A stretch of 13,874 nt of DNA, from contig VXZF01000437.1 in assembly GCA_009845645.1 (NCBI GenBank), forward strand, positions 1 to 13,874, in the 5' to 3' direction. The notes below the pieces were generated by a model. That model saw nothing but the letters and a program-made list of their open reading frames with translations, was not told the origin of the DNA and ran no database searches. Each line of letters starts with the position of its first letter. Position 1 is the stretch's first letter. The position numbers and the translations under genes are program-made. Below are positions 6,511-13,219 of the stretch, piece by piece. The stretch is from Gemmatimonadota bacterium. GTDB lineage: Bacteria > Latescibacterota > UBA2968 > UBA8231.

Positions 6511-7277
6511 GACGACCTGCCAGTTTGCTCGGTCTCAAGCGAACGCAAGCGATCCCTAAGCGAAGCGGCCAGCTCAAATCGCTCCGCTTCGACCGCGGCC
6601 TGTAGATCAGCCGTCAGTCGCTCGTGCAACGTGCGCGGTCGCGTGCTTTCCACCTCGCTCTCCCACTCGCGCAAAAAGAGCAGTTCAGGGCACTCGTCGA
6701 GCTGGTCCAATTGACCAATTTTGGCGAGAAAACCCTCAATTTCGACGATGCCTCGGCGGATCTCTGCTAGGGCCTCAGCATAGTTGTCTGCCTCTAGACA
6801 GGCCAGCGCCCGCGCCTGCACCCGATGCGCCGTGACAAAGACTCGGTATTGTTCGGCTAACTGACGATCCTCGTCCTCCTCGGCGTATTCGTAGCATAAA
6901 TCGAGGATGGCGAGGTTGTGCACGGCATCTTCTTCGGCTCGCTCGTATTCCTTCAGTTCGAAAAAACCGATCCGCCGCCAGTAGTATTTCATGGCCTCTT
7001 GGGCCAGTTCGGAACAATCCTCGTGCGAGAGGCTAAATGTGCCCGGGCCGTGCTCTTTTTCCCACTCTCGTCGCTTCTGGCAGTAGTAATCCAACAACGA
7101 CACATAGCCGTGCGGGCGTAGCGCGTCGGGACGCCCCCGCCACTCTAGCTGCATCAAGCCCAGATCCATGCGGATTTGGAGCTTGGCGCTGCCGTTGCCG
7201 CCTCGTATCTTGCGCACGCTCAACTCGCCTGGGGCGTATTTCCAATCGCCGAGGATCGGGCCGATATCGCGTTCCAT
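6507..7277 (-). CDS. UVR-motif (UvrB/UvrC-motif) protein with helical repeats
   Basis: This 256-residue cytoplasmic protein has three parts. The N terminus (1-65) contains DWKYAPGELSVRKIRG, then LQIRMDLGLMQLEWRGRPDA, and HGYVSLLDYY. It resembles an uncharacterised family I recall from Planctomycetes-like genomes. The middle (about 90-185) is helical and TPR-like, with aromatic and Ala spacing. The C terminus (about 217-250) is a UVR motif, LHERLTADLQAAVEAERFELAASLRDRL, of the kind that mediates UvrB-UvrC contact and occurs in McsA and ClpC-type proteins. No nuclease or helicase motif is present, so a repair enzyme is unlikely; a protein-interaction role is inferred. The ATG at 7277 was chosen because homologous-looking sequence starts there; its ribosome site is weak (GAGG 13 bases upstream). 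A TTG at 7337 could extend it by 20 residues. The stop overlaps the next gene's TTG. Confidence 0.75.
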   Translation of the reverse strand: MERDIGPILGDWKYAPGELSVRKIRGGNGSAKLQIRMDLGLMQLEWRGRPDALRPHGYVSLLDYYCQKRREWEKEHGPGTFSLSHEDCSELAQEAMKYYWRRIGFFELKEYERAEEDAVHNLAILDLCYEYAEEDEDRQLAEQYRVFVTAHRVQARALACLEADNYAEALAEIRRGIVEIEGFLAKIGQLDQLDECPELLFLREWESEVESTRPRTLHERLTADLQAAVEAERFELAASLRDRLRSLETEQTGRSS

Positions 7278-7404
7278 AATGGATGACAACCTCGAATTAT
7301 ACTTGGCCTTTCGGCCGGGGGCAAACAGGCGAACCAAGCGTCCGCGTATCCCGCCCTCAACAAGGCGGGGCTAGCGCGTATCTCGGTGATTTTTCGGATA
7401 GAAT
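7278..7404 (-). promoter_or_regulatory. Structured 5' leader of the UVR-protein operon
   Basis: Transcription from the promoter at 7411-7439 should begin near 7404 and leave a leader of about 127 nt. It contains a CCCGCC/GGCGGG hairpin (arms 7364-7369 and 7350-7355, 8-base loop) and a GGCC-GAAA-GGCC hairpin with a GNRA tetraloop (7305-7316). Neither is followed by a U-tract. A second TATAAT (7296-7301 complement) lies near the gene start with no clear -35 box. I do not recognise a known riboswitch. The leader length and structure are visible; a regulatory role is inference. Confidence 0.35.
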
Positions 7405-7410
7405 CGTCCT

Positions 7411-7439
7411 ATTATATGCGCTCGGCGTACCCTTGTCAA
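7411..7439 (-). promoter_or_regulatory. Exact-consensus sigma70 promoter for the UVR operon
   Basis: On the minus strand TTGACA (7439-7434) and TATAAT (7416-7411) are both exact and separated by exactly 17 bp. The -35 box begins one base beyond the stop codon of the HEAT-repeat lipoprotein. It should drive the UVR-motif gene, the glycosidase-like lipoprotein and probably the DksA-like gene. Confidence 0.85.
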
Positions 7440-7440
7440 C

Positions 7441-8286
7441 TTACAGATCGGAGACTGTGGAATCGGCTTCTACCACCGGCGACACACCTGTAATTTCGCT
7501 TATTATGGCCAGTAACTCCTTGCGCAAGGTCGGGCGGCTTACGCGCAGGCTATCTAGGTGATTTTCGATCACTGGAATGGCGTCCGCCCCCACGGTTGTA
7601 AGCGCCTGATGGGTTAGGGTGCGCTCCTCGGGCGTGGGGTCGTATTCCATCTGCGTAGGCTCGATGGGCGTACCGAACATACTCACTCGAGGCTGGCCTC
7701 CCTCCCCAAAGGGGTCCAATCCCACATTTGGATAGCGTCGCGGGCCATCCGTGGAGTCGGGATGCATCCGTCCGTAGGGATAGGGAGATATCTCCTCGCC
7801 GGTGAACACCCCCCGAGGGGTCCGCTGCTCAGAGCGCAGGGTAAGCATGTCGTAGTAGTCGAGGGCATTGACCAAAATTTCAGCCGCCTTGGTTCCCCCC
7901 ATCTGCCCGAGCGCTTCAATGGCGGCCATCCTCAGTTCGGAGTCGGCCGTATTGAGCGAATAGTTGAGCAGCCTCCCTATATCCAAGGCCGCGCTCTGAT
8001 CGCCGATGGTGCCCAAAGCGCGCAGCGCGTCCTGCTTGAGCGTGGTGCGTTGGTCGTAGTCTTGGAGTGCCATTTTCAGCACGGGCACGGCGCGCGGATC
8101 ACCGATCTCGCCGAGGATGCGCGCGGCCTTGCGCCGCGTGGCATAGGGGTAATCCTGACGGGAGACGATCTCCATGATCCGATCTAACTGCGAGTGGTCG
8201 CCCTCCTGATAGAGCTTGTGCATCTGGTTGACATTCGTGCAACCCAAGGGGGCCAAAACGACCGCCAAAAGCGCGATCCTATACAT
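7441..8286 (-). CDS. HEAT-repeat lipoprotein
   Basis: This 281-residue predicted lipoprotein has a short signal peptide with lipobox PLGC (Cys16). About three HEAT/PBS-lyase-type repeats follow: YPYATRRKAARILGEIGDPRAVPVL (46-70), LKQDALRALGTIGDQSAA (83-100) and LRMAAIEALGQMGGTKAAEILVNAL (118-142). A Pro/Gly/Tyr-rich low-helix insert (about 151-215) interrupts the solenoid, then another helical pair, LTHQALTTVGADAIPVIENHL (224-244) and its follower, closes it. HEAT solenoids bind proteins; no catalytic residues are visible. The start ATG at 8286 has AAAGGAG 6 bases upstream. It is transcribed away from the Mrp gene with an 83-bp intergenic region and appears to form its own unit, since the next gene has its own promoter. 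Function unknown; envelope scaffold or assembly role is inferred. Confidence 0.85.
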   Translation of the reverse strand: MYRIALLAVVLAPLGCTNVNQMHKLYQEGDHSQLDRIMEIVSRQDYPYATRRKAARILGEIGDPRAVPVLKMALQDYDQRTTLKQDALRALGTIGDQSAALDIGRLLNYSLNTADSELRMAAIEALGQMGGTKAAEILVNALDYYDMLTLRSEQRTPRGVFTGEEISPYPYGRMHPDSTDGPRRYPNVGLDPFGEGGQPRVSMFGTPIEPTQMEYDPTPEERTLTHQALTTVGADAIPVIENHLDSLRVSRPTLRKELLAIISEITGVSPVVEADSTVSDL

Positions 8287-8309
8287 GGCTAGCTCCTTTG
8301 TTTATCCCC

Positions 8310-8338
8310 TTGCCGCGAGGAGGTCTTTCCTCTATAAT
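8310..8338 (+). promoter_or_regulatory. Sigma70-type promoter for mrp and the dehydrogenase
   Basis: TTGCCG (8310-8315, four of six consensus bases), a 17-bp spacer, then an exact TATAAT (8333-8338). Transcription would start near 8345, about 25 nt before the GTG start at 8370. This also argues against the longer in-frame TTG start at 8298, which lies upstream of the promoter. Confidence 0.6.
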
Positions 8339-8369
8339 TCAAATTTTCCACTACGCAGCAGGAACTTCA

Positions 8370-9161
8370 GTGAACGCCCCACAAACCCACAACCGCCAAC
8401 CCATTCCCGGTATTAAAGATACACTAGCCATATCCAGCGGCAAGGGCGGCGTCGGCAAGTCCACGCTCTGCGCCAACTTGGCCGTGAGCTTGGCCCACCA
8501 AGGGCTACAGGTCGGCTTGCTCGACGCCGACATCTACGGACCCAACATCCCGGGCCTGCTCGGTCTAGAAGGTCGGCCGACTGCAACAGACGACCGCATC
8601 CAGCCCTTGTCCGCGCACGGCCTCAAAGCCATTTCCATGGGGCTGCTAATCGACGCGGGCATCCCGGTCGTGTGGCGCGGCCCCATGCTGGCCAAGATGA
8701 TGCACCAATTCCTCTTCAACGTCACTTGGGGCGAACTCGACCTCTTGCTCATAGACCTACCCCCCGGGACCGGGGACGTGCAAATCACGCTGACCCAAGT
8801 AGCGCCCTTGACAGCCGCCTTGATCGTCACCACGCCCTCGGCCATTGCCCTCGAAGACGTGCGTCGCGGCGTCGAGATGTTCCGCCAGACCGAGGTGCCC
8901 ATCGTCGGCTTGGTCGAGAATATGAGTTATTTCCGCTGCGACAACTGCGACCATGCCGACCCCATCTTCGGAGCCGGAGGGGGCCGCACCACAGCCAGTC
9001 GCTTGGACATTCCCTATCTAGGCGAAATTCCGCTCGACCCACTCGTCCGCAGCCAAGCCGACGCGGGTGAGCCAGTCGTAAAAACGCATCCCCAAACCGA
9101 GGGCAGTCAAGCCCTAGCCAACCTAGCTGCCGACATCGGCACTTATTTCCAGCACACATGA
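8370..9161 (+). CDS. mrp: Mrp/NBP35-family P-loop ATPase (iron-sulfur carrier), short form
   Basis: This 263-residue cytoplasmic ATPase of the Mrp/ApbC/NBP35 family is thought to carry and deliver Fe-S clusters to apoproteins. The deviant Walker A is SGKGGVGKST (23-32). LLDADIYGPNIPGLLG (50-65) is the switch region, LLLIDLPPGTGD (125-136) the Walker B-type segment, and VENMSYFRCDNC (182-193) ends in the CxxC pair (Cys190, Cys193) expected to bridge a cluster between two subunits. GAGGG (201-205) follows. The N-terminal MIP18/DUF59 domain of full-length Mrp (about 350 residues) is absent. The start is GTG at 8370, with AGGA 6 bases upstream; a TTG at 8298 would add residues with no family resemblance. 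The stop overlaps the next gene's ATG (ATGA), so the two are coupled. Confidence 0.92.
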   Translation: MNAPQTHNRQPIPGIKDTLAISSGKGGVGKSTLCANLAVSLAHQGLQVGLLDADIYGPNIPGLLGLEGRPTATDDRIQPLSAHGLKAISMGLLIDAGIPVVWRGPMLAKMMHQFLFNVTWGELDLLLIDLPPGTGDVQITLTQVAPLTAALIVTTPSAIALEDVRRGVEMFRQTEVPIVGLVENMSYFRCDNCDHADPIFGAGGGRTTASRLDIPYLGEIPLDPLVRSQADAGEPVVKTHPQTEGSQALANLAADIGTYFQHT

Positions 9162-10168
9162 ACCGCGTCCAAATCGCCTGCGTCGGCGCTGGGTATTGGG
9201 GCAAAAACCTAGTGCGCGTTTTCCACGAATTGCCCGACGTCCATCTGCGCCAAGTCTGCGACGCCAGCCCAGAAATCCGCAGCGCCATTCAGAGCCAGTA
9301 CCCGGAAGTCCCAATCACCGCCAATTACGACGAAGTACTCTGCGACGACGTGCTCGATGCCGTAGTACTGGCCGTCCCAGCCGCCCAGCACTACGAATTG
9401 GCCTGCCGCGCCCTAGAGCGGGGCAAGCACGTGTACATCGAAAAACCCATGACCCTCGACGCCACCACATCGGCCCACTTGGTCGAATTAGCCGCCGAGC
9501 GGGATCGGGTGCTGATGGTCGGGCACCTGCTGAAGTACCACCCAGCCGTACACATGCTGCATGATTTGGTGCGGGAAGGCGCGCTAGGCGACTTGTATTA
9601 TTTGTACTCTCAGCGCGTCAACTTGGGCATTGTCCGCAGCGACGAAAACGCCCTGTGGAGCTTGGCACCACACGACATATCGGTCATCCTGTACCTGCTC
9701 GGCCAAGAGCCGGACGCGGTCAGCGCCCGCGGCGAGTGCTATCTACAACCCGACATCGAAGACGTGGTCTTTGCCAATTTGCACTTTGCCGATGGCAAGA
9801 TGGCGCAGATGCAACTCTCTTGGCTCGACCCACACCGCATTCGCCGTCTGACCGTGGTCGGCAGCCGCAAGATGGCGGTGTTTGACGATGTGGAAAGCAC
9901 GGAAAAGGTGCGCATCTACGACAAATCGGCCGAGCGACCGCAATACGACTCGTACGGCGACTCCATCGCGCTGCGCTTTGGCGATGTCGTCATCCCGCGG
10001 CTGCAAATGGCCGAGCCGCTCAAGCTGGAGTGCCAGCACTTCGTCGAGTGCCTGCGCACCGGCCAAACACCCCGCAGCGATGGCCACGACGGCCTGCGCG
10101 TCGTGCGCGTCTTAGAAGCCGCGCAGGCGTCGCTGCGCCAAGCCGGTGCCCCCGTGCCGCTGCGCTAG
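9158..10168 (+). CDS. Gfo/Idh/MocA-family NAD(P)-dependent sugar dehydrogenase
   Basis: This 336-residue cytoplasmic oxidoreductase has an N-terminal Rossmann fold with GAGYWG (10-15), the catalytic lysine motif EKPMTL (95-100), GHLLKYHPAV (122-131) and a C-terminal substrate domain with LAPHDIS (169-175), whose His172 and Asp173 are in the usual catalytic positions. The GHLLxYHPA segment is typical of nucleotide-sugar 3-dehydrogenases such as WlbA/WbpB or GnnA, which oxidise UDP-GlcNAc or its uronate at C3. I would call that subgroup likely but not certain. There is no Shine-Dalgarno site; the ATG overlaps the mrp TGA, so it depends on coupling. No aminotransferase partner is adjacent. Its TAG stop shares the palindrome CTAG (10165-10168) with the stop of the opposing M23 gene. 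Confidence 0.9.
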   Translation: MNRVQIACVGAGYWGKNLVRVFHELPDVHLRQVCDASPEIRSAIQSQYPEVPITANYDEVLCDDVLDAVVLAVPAAQHYELACRALERGKHVYIEKPMTLDATTSAHLVELAAERDRVLMVGHLLKYHPAVHMLHDLVREGALGDLYYLYSQRVNLGIVRSDENALWSLAPHDISVILYLLGQEPDAVSARGECYLQPDIEDVVFANLHFADGKMAQMQLSWLDPHRIRRLTVVGSRKMAVFDDVESTEKVRIYDKSAERPQYDSYGDSIALRFGDVVIPRLQMAEPLKLECQHFVECLRTGQTPRSDGHDGLRVVRVLEAAQASLRQAGAPVPLR

Positions 10169-12363
10169 CGCACGGTAAATTCCGAATGGACCTCGGCTTG
10201 GTTGCCGCTCATATCCCGCACCCTCAGCACTAGGCTGTGCACACCCGACAGCAAATCTTCCAGCAAATGCCCGTACACGCGCCCGGCTTCTGGATCGTAT
10301 TCAGCGATCAGCGGCCGTCCGTCGAGTTCAAACTCAATATCTGCTTCTCGCCCAATGCCCGCGCCTTGGTCGCGCACTGCGCCGCGAATTTCCGGACGCG
10401 AGCCAACGACGGCTCCTTCAGCGGGCTGCAAACTGCTAATCTCAGGGGCTTCCAAGTCGGCCAACAGCGCATAGCGGCCCAAGCGCCGCACCCGCGCCAC
10501 CATTTGCCTACCCACAGCATCCCATTCATTGCTCACCAGCGACCACTTTTCAGCGGCGACCTCTCGGTAGATCCCCAGCTTCTCCGGCGGCAGCGTTTCC
10601 CGGTCGTAGCGCAAGCGCAACTCGACCTTGCGGTCAAAGCTGACGTCAGGACCCAAGGCAAAAGCCGGACCAGCCGCCACTAGTGCAACGGATGAGATCG
10701 GCTCAAAAGCCACGACCTGCGGAAAGAAAGGCGCGTACGCGCTCTCCGCAGCAAAACCCAATTCGACCGCGCCGTTGGCATAGGTCAGGTTGGCCGCGGC
10801 ACCCGGCTTCACGAATTGCTGGTCAAGGACGACCCTTTGCACAGCGGCCCCCGGCGTCCGCAGCAAAACCGACCCCCCTGTTGGATCGCTCGGATCGAGC
10901 GGCACTGCAATTCGGAATTCGCGCAAGCCGGTCTGGCGAGGGCTGACATTAGCGGTATCAACGCGGACTAAGGGCGACGCGCTAGGCACTTGTTCATAGC
11001 GCATCACGAGCTCCACAAAATCCGCGTGAGGACGGCGCTCTAGGGCAAAGGTCGGCACCGCGGGCTCAGGTAGGCGACAAATGGCAAAGGCCGTAGCACC
11101 CGCTGGATCCCGCGCTTGGATCCGCCAGTAGGAGGCATTCCGATGAATCCGCCACTTAAGCGGGCCGGGGCGGCTCTGCCGCCGATCTACGCGCCGCCAG
11201 TTCTCGCCATCGCGCGAACTGGCCAATTCTACTTCCACGAGATGGTCGTCCGCATCGGTCATCCGCGCCTCGATAAAGGTTCCGTTCGCTGCCGCCGCAA
11301 TCCGCGCCCCGGCAATGACTGGCGGTTCAGCAACCACCAAGCCAAAGCGCGCCCGGCTCTCGTTGCCGTTGACATCCGCCACGACGACGACGGCTTCGTG
11401 CCTCCCCCTAGCCAAGTTTAGTATTCCATCGCTAGGCCCTTCGTAGAATTCGAGGCGATTGCCCGGCAGGCGGCACAAGTTGTAAAAGCGACCCATCCCG
11501 CCTTTAAAAGCAGTCAGTGGCCGGTCCAAATACATCTGGTGCATATCGCCGTATCCAACTCGCTCGTAGCGCGCAGCAAAAACCAGCTCGCCGTCGACGT
11601 GCAATTCCGCGCGATAAGGGGCTAGTTTGTTGGGGGCCGCATCGGCGCGATCGTACATCAATGCGCTGATACTCACCGGGCCGAGTACTTGCACGGGACG
11701 CACCCCGATGAATTCTCCTCGGCTCGGCTGCCAACGCAAATTCAGCACATAGGGGTCGTGCCCTCCCTCGACTTGGGCATTGCGTCCATGCGGCGTGATG
11801 GCCACTCGCTGCAAGGTCGGCGCGACCGTATCGGCGATGGCAAACCCGTGCAAGAGAGGGTTGATCGCCACGTTATTCGCGTCGCGCAACTCTAGGTGCA
11901 AATGGGGAGGGCCGGCCCCGCTCTCGCCGCTCCAAGCGATGACCGCGCCACCGAGCACTGGAATTTCCCCCTCCTTGAAATACAAATCCACGCTGTAGCG
12001 TCCGCGCTGCTGCTGTGCTTGCTGCACGAGTTCGGCCATCGGCGCGGCAAAGTCCTCCAGATGTGCATATACCACTGTGCGGCCATCGGCTAATTTCTGG
12101 TACAGAGCACGGCCATAGCCCCAAGGCGAGGTGCGCACTCGCCAGATATAGCCGTCAGCTAGGGCCTGTACAGGGTGGCCGGTCTCGCCCCAAGTCTTGA
12201 GGTCTATGCCGGCGTGGAAAGCGCGGGAACGCGATTCGCCAAAGGTGGAAGTCAGGGCCGGTGCAAGGTTCAGCGGCCAGATGAGGCCCCCTTCTTCCGC
12301 GCTGGCCGGCAGCCACAAAACCACCGCCAATAAGAGTGTCCGTTTAATCACAGTCGTCCTCAT
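10165..12363 (-). CDS. Secreted M23 (LytM-type) metallopeptidase with C-terminal Ig-like region
   Basis: This 732-residue exported protein has a Sec signal peptide (cleavage likely after PASA, about residue 22). An M23 domain (about 28-175) with the full zinc set follows: HAGID (His50, Asp54), VYAHLED (His101) and PHLHLEL (His154, His156). The remaining 550 residues are beta-rich Ig-like or fibronectin-like segments, ending in a bacterial Ig-type domain (EISSLQPAEGAVVGSRPEIR onward). It should cut peptidoglycan peptide bridges in the periplasm or act on an extracellular target. The ATG at 12363 has no ribosome site and overlaps the phosphoesterase gene by 20 bp. A GTG at 12351 has GAGGA 5 bases upstream and would still leave a normal signal peptide, so it is a serious alternative start. 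The long C-terminal extension suggests surface attachment or substrate binding. Confidence 0.9.
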   Translation of the reverse strand: MRTTVIKRTLLLAVVLWLPASAEEGGLIWPLNLAPALTSTFGESRSRAFHAGIDLKTWGETGHPVQALADGYIWRVRTSPWGYGRALYQKLADGRTVVYAHLEDFAAPMAELVQQAQQQRGRYSVDLYFKEGEIPVLGGAVIAWSGESGAGPPHLHLELRDANNVAINPLLHGFAIADTVAPTLQRVAITPHGRNAQVEGGHDPYVLNLRWQPSRGEFIGVRPVQVLGPVSISALMYDRADAAPNKLAPYRAELHVDGELVFAARYERVGYGDMHQMYLDRPLTAFKGGMGRFYNLCRLPGNRLEFYEGPSDGILNLARGRHEAVVVVADVNGNESRARFGLVVAEPPVIAGARIAAAANGTFIEARMTDADDHLVEVELASSRDGENWRRVDRRQSRPGPLKWRIHRNASYWRIQARDPAGATAFAICRLPEPAVPTFALERRPHADFVELVMRYEQVPSASPLVRVDTANVSPRQTGLREFRIAVPLDPSDPTGGSVLLRTPGAAVQRVVLDQQFVKPGAAANLTYANGAVELGFAAESAYAPFFPQVVAFEPISSVALVAAGPAFALGPDVSFDRKVELRLRYDRETLPPEKLGIYREVAAEKWSLVSNEWDAVGRQMVARVRRLGRYALLADLEAPEISSLQPAEGAVVGSRPEIRGAVRDQGAGIGREADIEFELDGRPLIAEYDPEAGRVYGHLLEDLLSGVHSLVLRVRDMSGNQAEVHSEFTVR

Positions 12364-13018
12364 ATGTATGTAGGGCCATGCGGTCCGGGGTTACTTCGAG
12401 AAAGTGGAAGGGTTTTTCGGTCCAAGCACCGGTGTTGAAGTAGCACCGGCCCTGCCGTTCAATCGCCATGGCCGCGTGTGTGTGCCCGCAGACCACGGCT
12501 TCAACCCCCTCTTGCTGCGCCACGCGCAAGGCGTTGCGCGCCACGTGCTTGTTGAGCACCCGGTAGAGCAAAGGCCATTTCTTGGCATACTCAGCCACGT
12601 GGGCATCGCGCCCGCCGAGCCAGATGCGACAACGGTGCAAGCGGCGGAAGGCCCACTTGAATGCCGAATGCCTAGGCATCAGCCGGTCGAGCCGATGGCC
12701 GTGAATTACGAGCAATCGCTGATCGAGCCGCCAACTATCGACAAAGCGGATCTGCCCCGGCTCAGCCAGCTTAAATTGGGCATCGCGATTGCCGTACACC
12801 CAGATTACGGGCCGGGATTGCGATTCGCTCACGAGGCGCTCCAGCACGGCCCGATGGGCGTCGGGCAGGGCTTGGCCCGGCTCATCTATGACGTCGCCGT
12901 TGAGCACGAGCGGCACCCCTTGGGGCAAGGTATCCAGCCAAGACAAAAAGTGGCGATGGTAAAAGTAAGCCGATCCGAGATGCAAATCGCTGACGACAAA
13001 GCAGCGTGTGACGCCCAT
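12344..13018 (-). CDS. LpxH-like calcineurin-type metallophosphoesterase
   Basis: This 224-residue phosphoesterase has all five metal-site blocks: SDLHLGS (10-16), LNGDVID (39-45), YGNRDA (75-80), VIHGHRLD (105-111) and VVCGHTHAA (175-183). GNRD in place of GNHD and the HGHRLD block point to the UDP-2,3-diacylglucosamine diphosphatase (LpxH) relatives, which act at the inner face of the inner membrane in lipid A synthesis. Strict LpxH identity is not proven; LpxH-like phosphoesterases of unknown substrate are common. ATG 13018 was chosen because the fold begins at residue 5; AGAGG lies just one base upstream, too close to be a good ribosome site. A TTG extension to 13096 would run through the upstream small ORF and has no family resemblance. 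It overlaps the M23 gene by 20 bp and follows the 28-aa ORF by 37 bp. Confidence 0.87.
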   Translation of the reverse strand: MGVTRCFVVSDLHLGSAYFYHRHFLSWLDTLPQGVPLVLNGDVIDEPGQALPDAHRAVLERLVSESQSRPVIWVYGNRDAQFKLAEPGQIRFVDSWRLDQRLLVIHGHRLDRLMPRHSAFKWAFRRLHRCRIWLGGRDAHVAEYAKKWPLLYRVLNKHVARNALRVAQQEGVEAVVCGHTHAAMAIERQGRCYFNTGAWTEKPFHFLEVTPDRMALHTYEDDCD

Positions 13019-13055
13019 GCCTCTTGCTATATAGGTTATATTTTTATGATCGACG

Positions 13056-13142
13056 CTACCGCTTGTGCTTGCGTTTGCGCTTGTAATACTTGGCAATCAG
13101 GAATGGTAGATCGAGCACAAACGAGAGTAAAAGTGCCAACAT
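13056..13142 (-). CDS. Small membrane peptide with basic tail (28 aa)
   Basis: An 87-base ORF (ATG at 13142, TAG at 13056-13058) encodes 28 residues. The first 17 are hydrophobic (MLALLLSFVLDLPFLIA) with one Asp and one Pro. The last 11 are KYYKRKRKHKR, nearly all Lys, Arg and His. This is the layout of a single-pass inner-membrane peptide with its C terminus in the cytoplasm. AGG lies 7 bases before the ATG (GGCAGG), a plausible ribosome site. It precedes the LpxH-like phosphoesterase by 37 bp on the same strand, so co-transcription is likely. At 87 bases it falls below common gene-caller length limits. I know no family. It could also be a leader peptide, or a chance ORF; the sharp hydrophobic/basic split argues against chance. 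Confidence 0.5.
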   Translation of the reverse strand: MLALLLSFVLDLPFLIAKYYKRKRKHKR

Positions 13143-13219
13143 TTGTTTGCCTGCCTAGGCGGTGTGTCGGATCAATCTTCAAATGAAACATGAAACAATG
13201 GTAATTGAATAACCGCCCG

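Noticed and set aside
7296-7301. Second TATAAT on the minus strand just before the UVR gene
   Set aside because: No convincing -35 box lies 16-18 bp upstream; kept only as a remark in the leader entry.
7350-7369. CCCGCC/GGCGGG hairpin as an intrinsic terminator
   Set aside because: There is no U-tract after the stem on either strand.
7279-7374. 31-codon plus-strand ORF in the leader region
   Set aside because: It has no ribosome site, no hydrophobic or domain pattern, and lies antisense to the leader and its hairpins.
8298-8369. TTG-extended N terminus of the Mrp ATPase
   Set aside because: The extension covers the -35 and -10 boxes of the likely promoter; GTG 8370 has a proper ribosome site.
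13061-13080. Tandem-looking GCTTGTGCTTGCGTTTGCGC stretch as a DNA repeat
   Set aside because: It is explained by alternating Lys and Arg codons in the tail of the 28-aa peptide.
13019-13096. TTG-extended N terminus of the phosphoesterase
   Set aside because: The added residues are unlike the family, the TTG has no ribosome site, and the segment overlaps the better small-peptide ORF in another frame.
12404-13186. 260-codon plus-strand open frame
   Set aside because: It is antisense to the LpxH-like phosphoesterase, which has all metal-site motifs.
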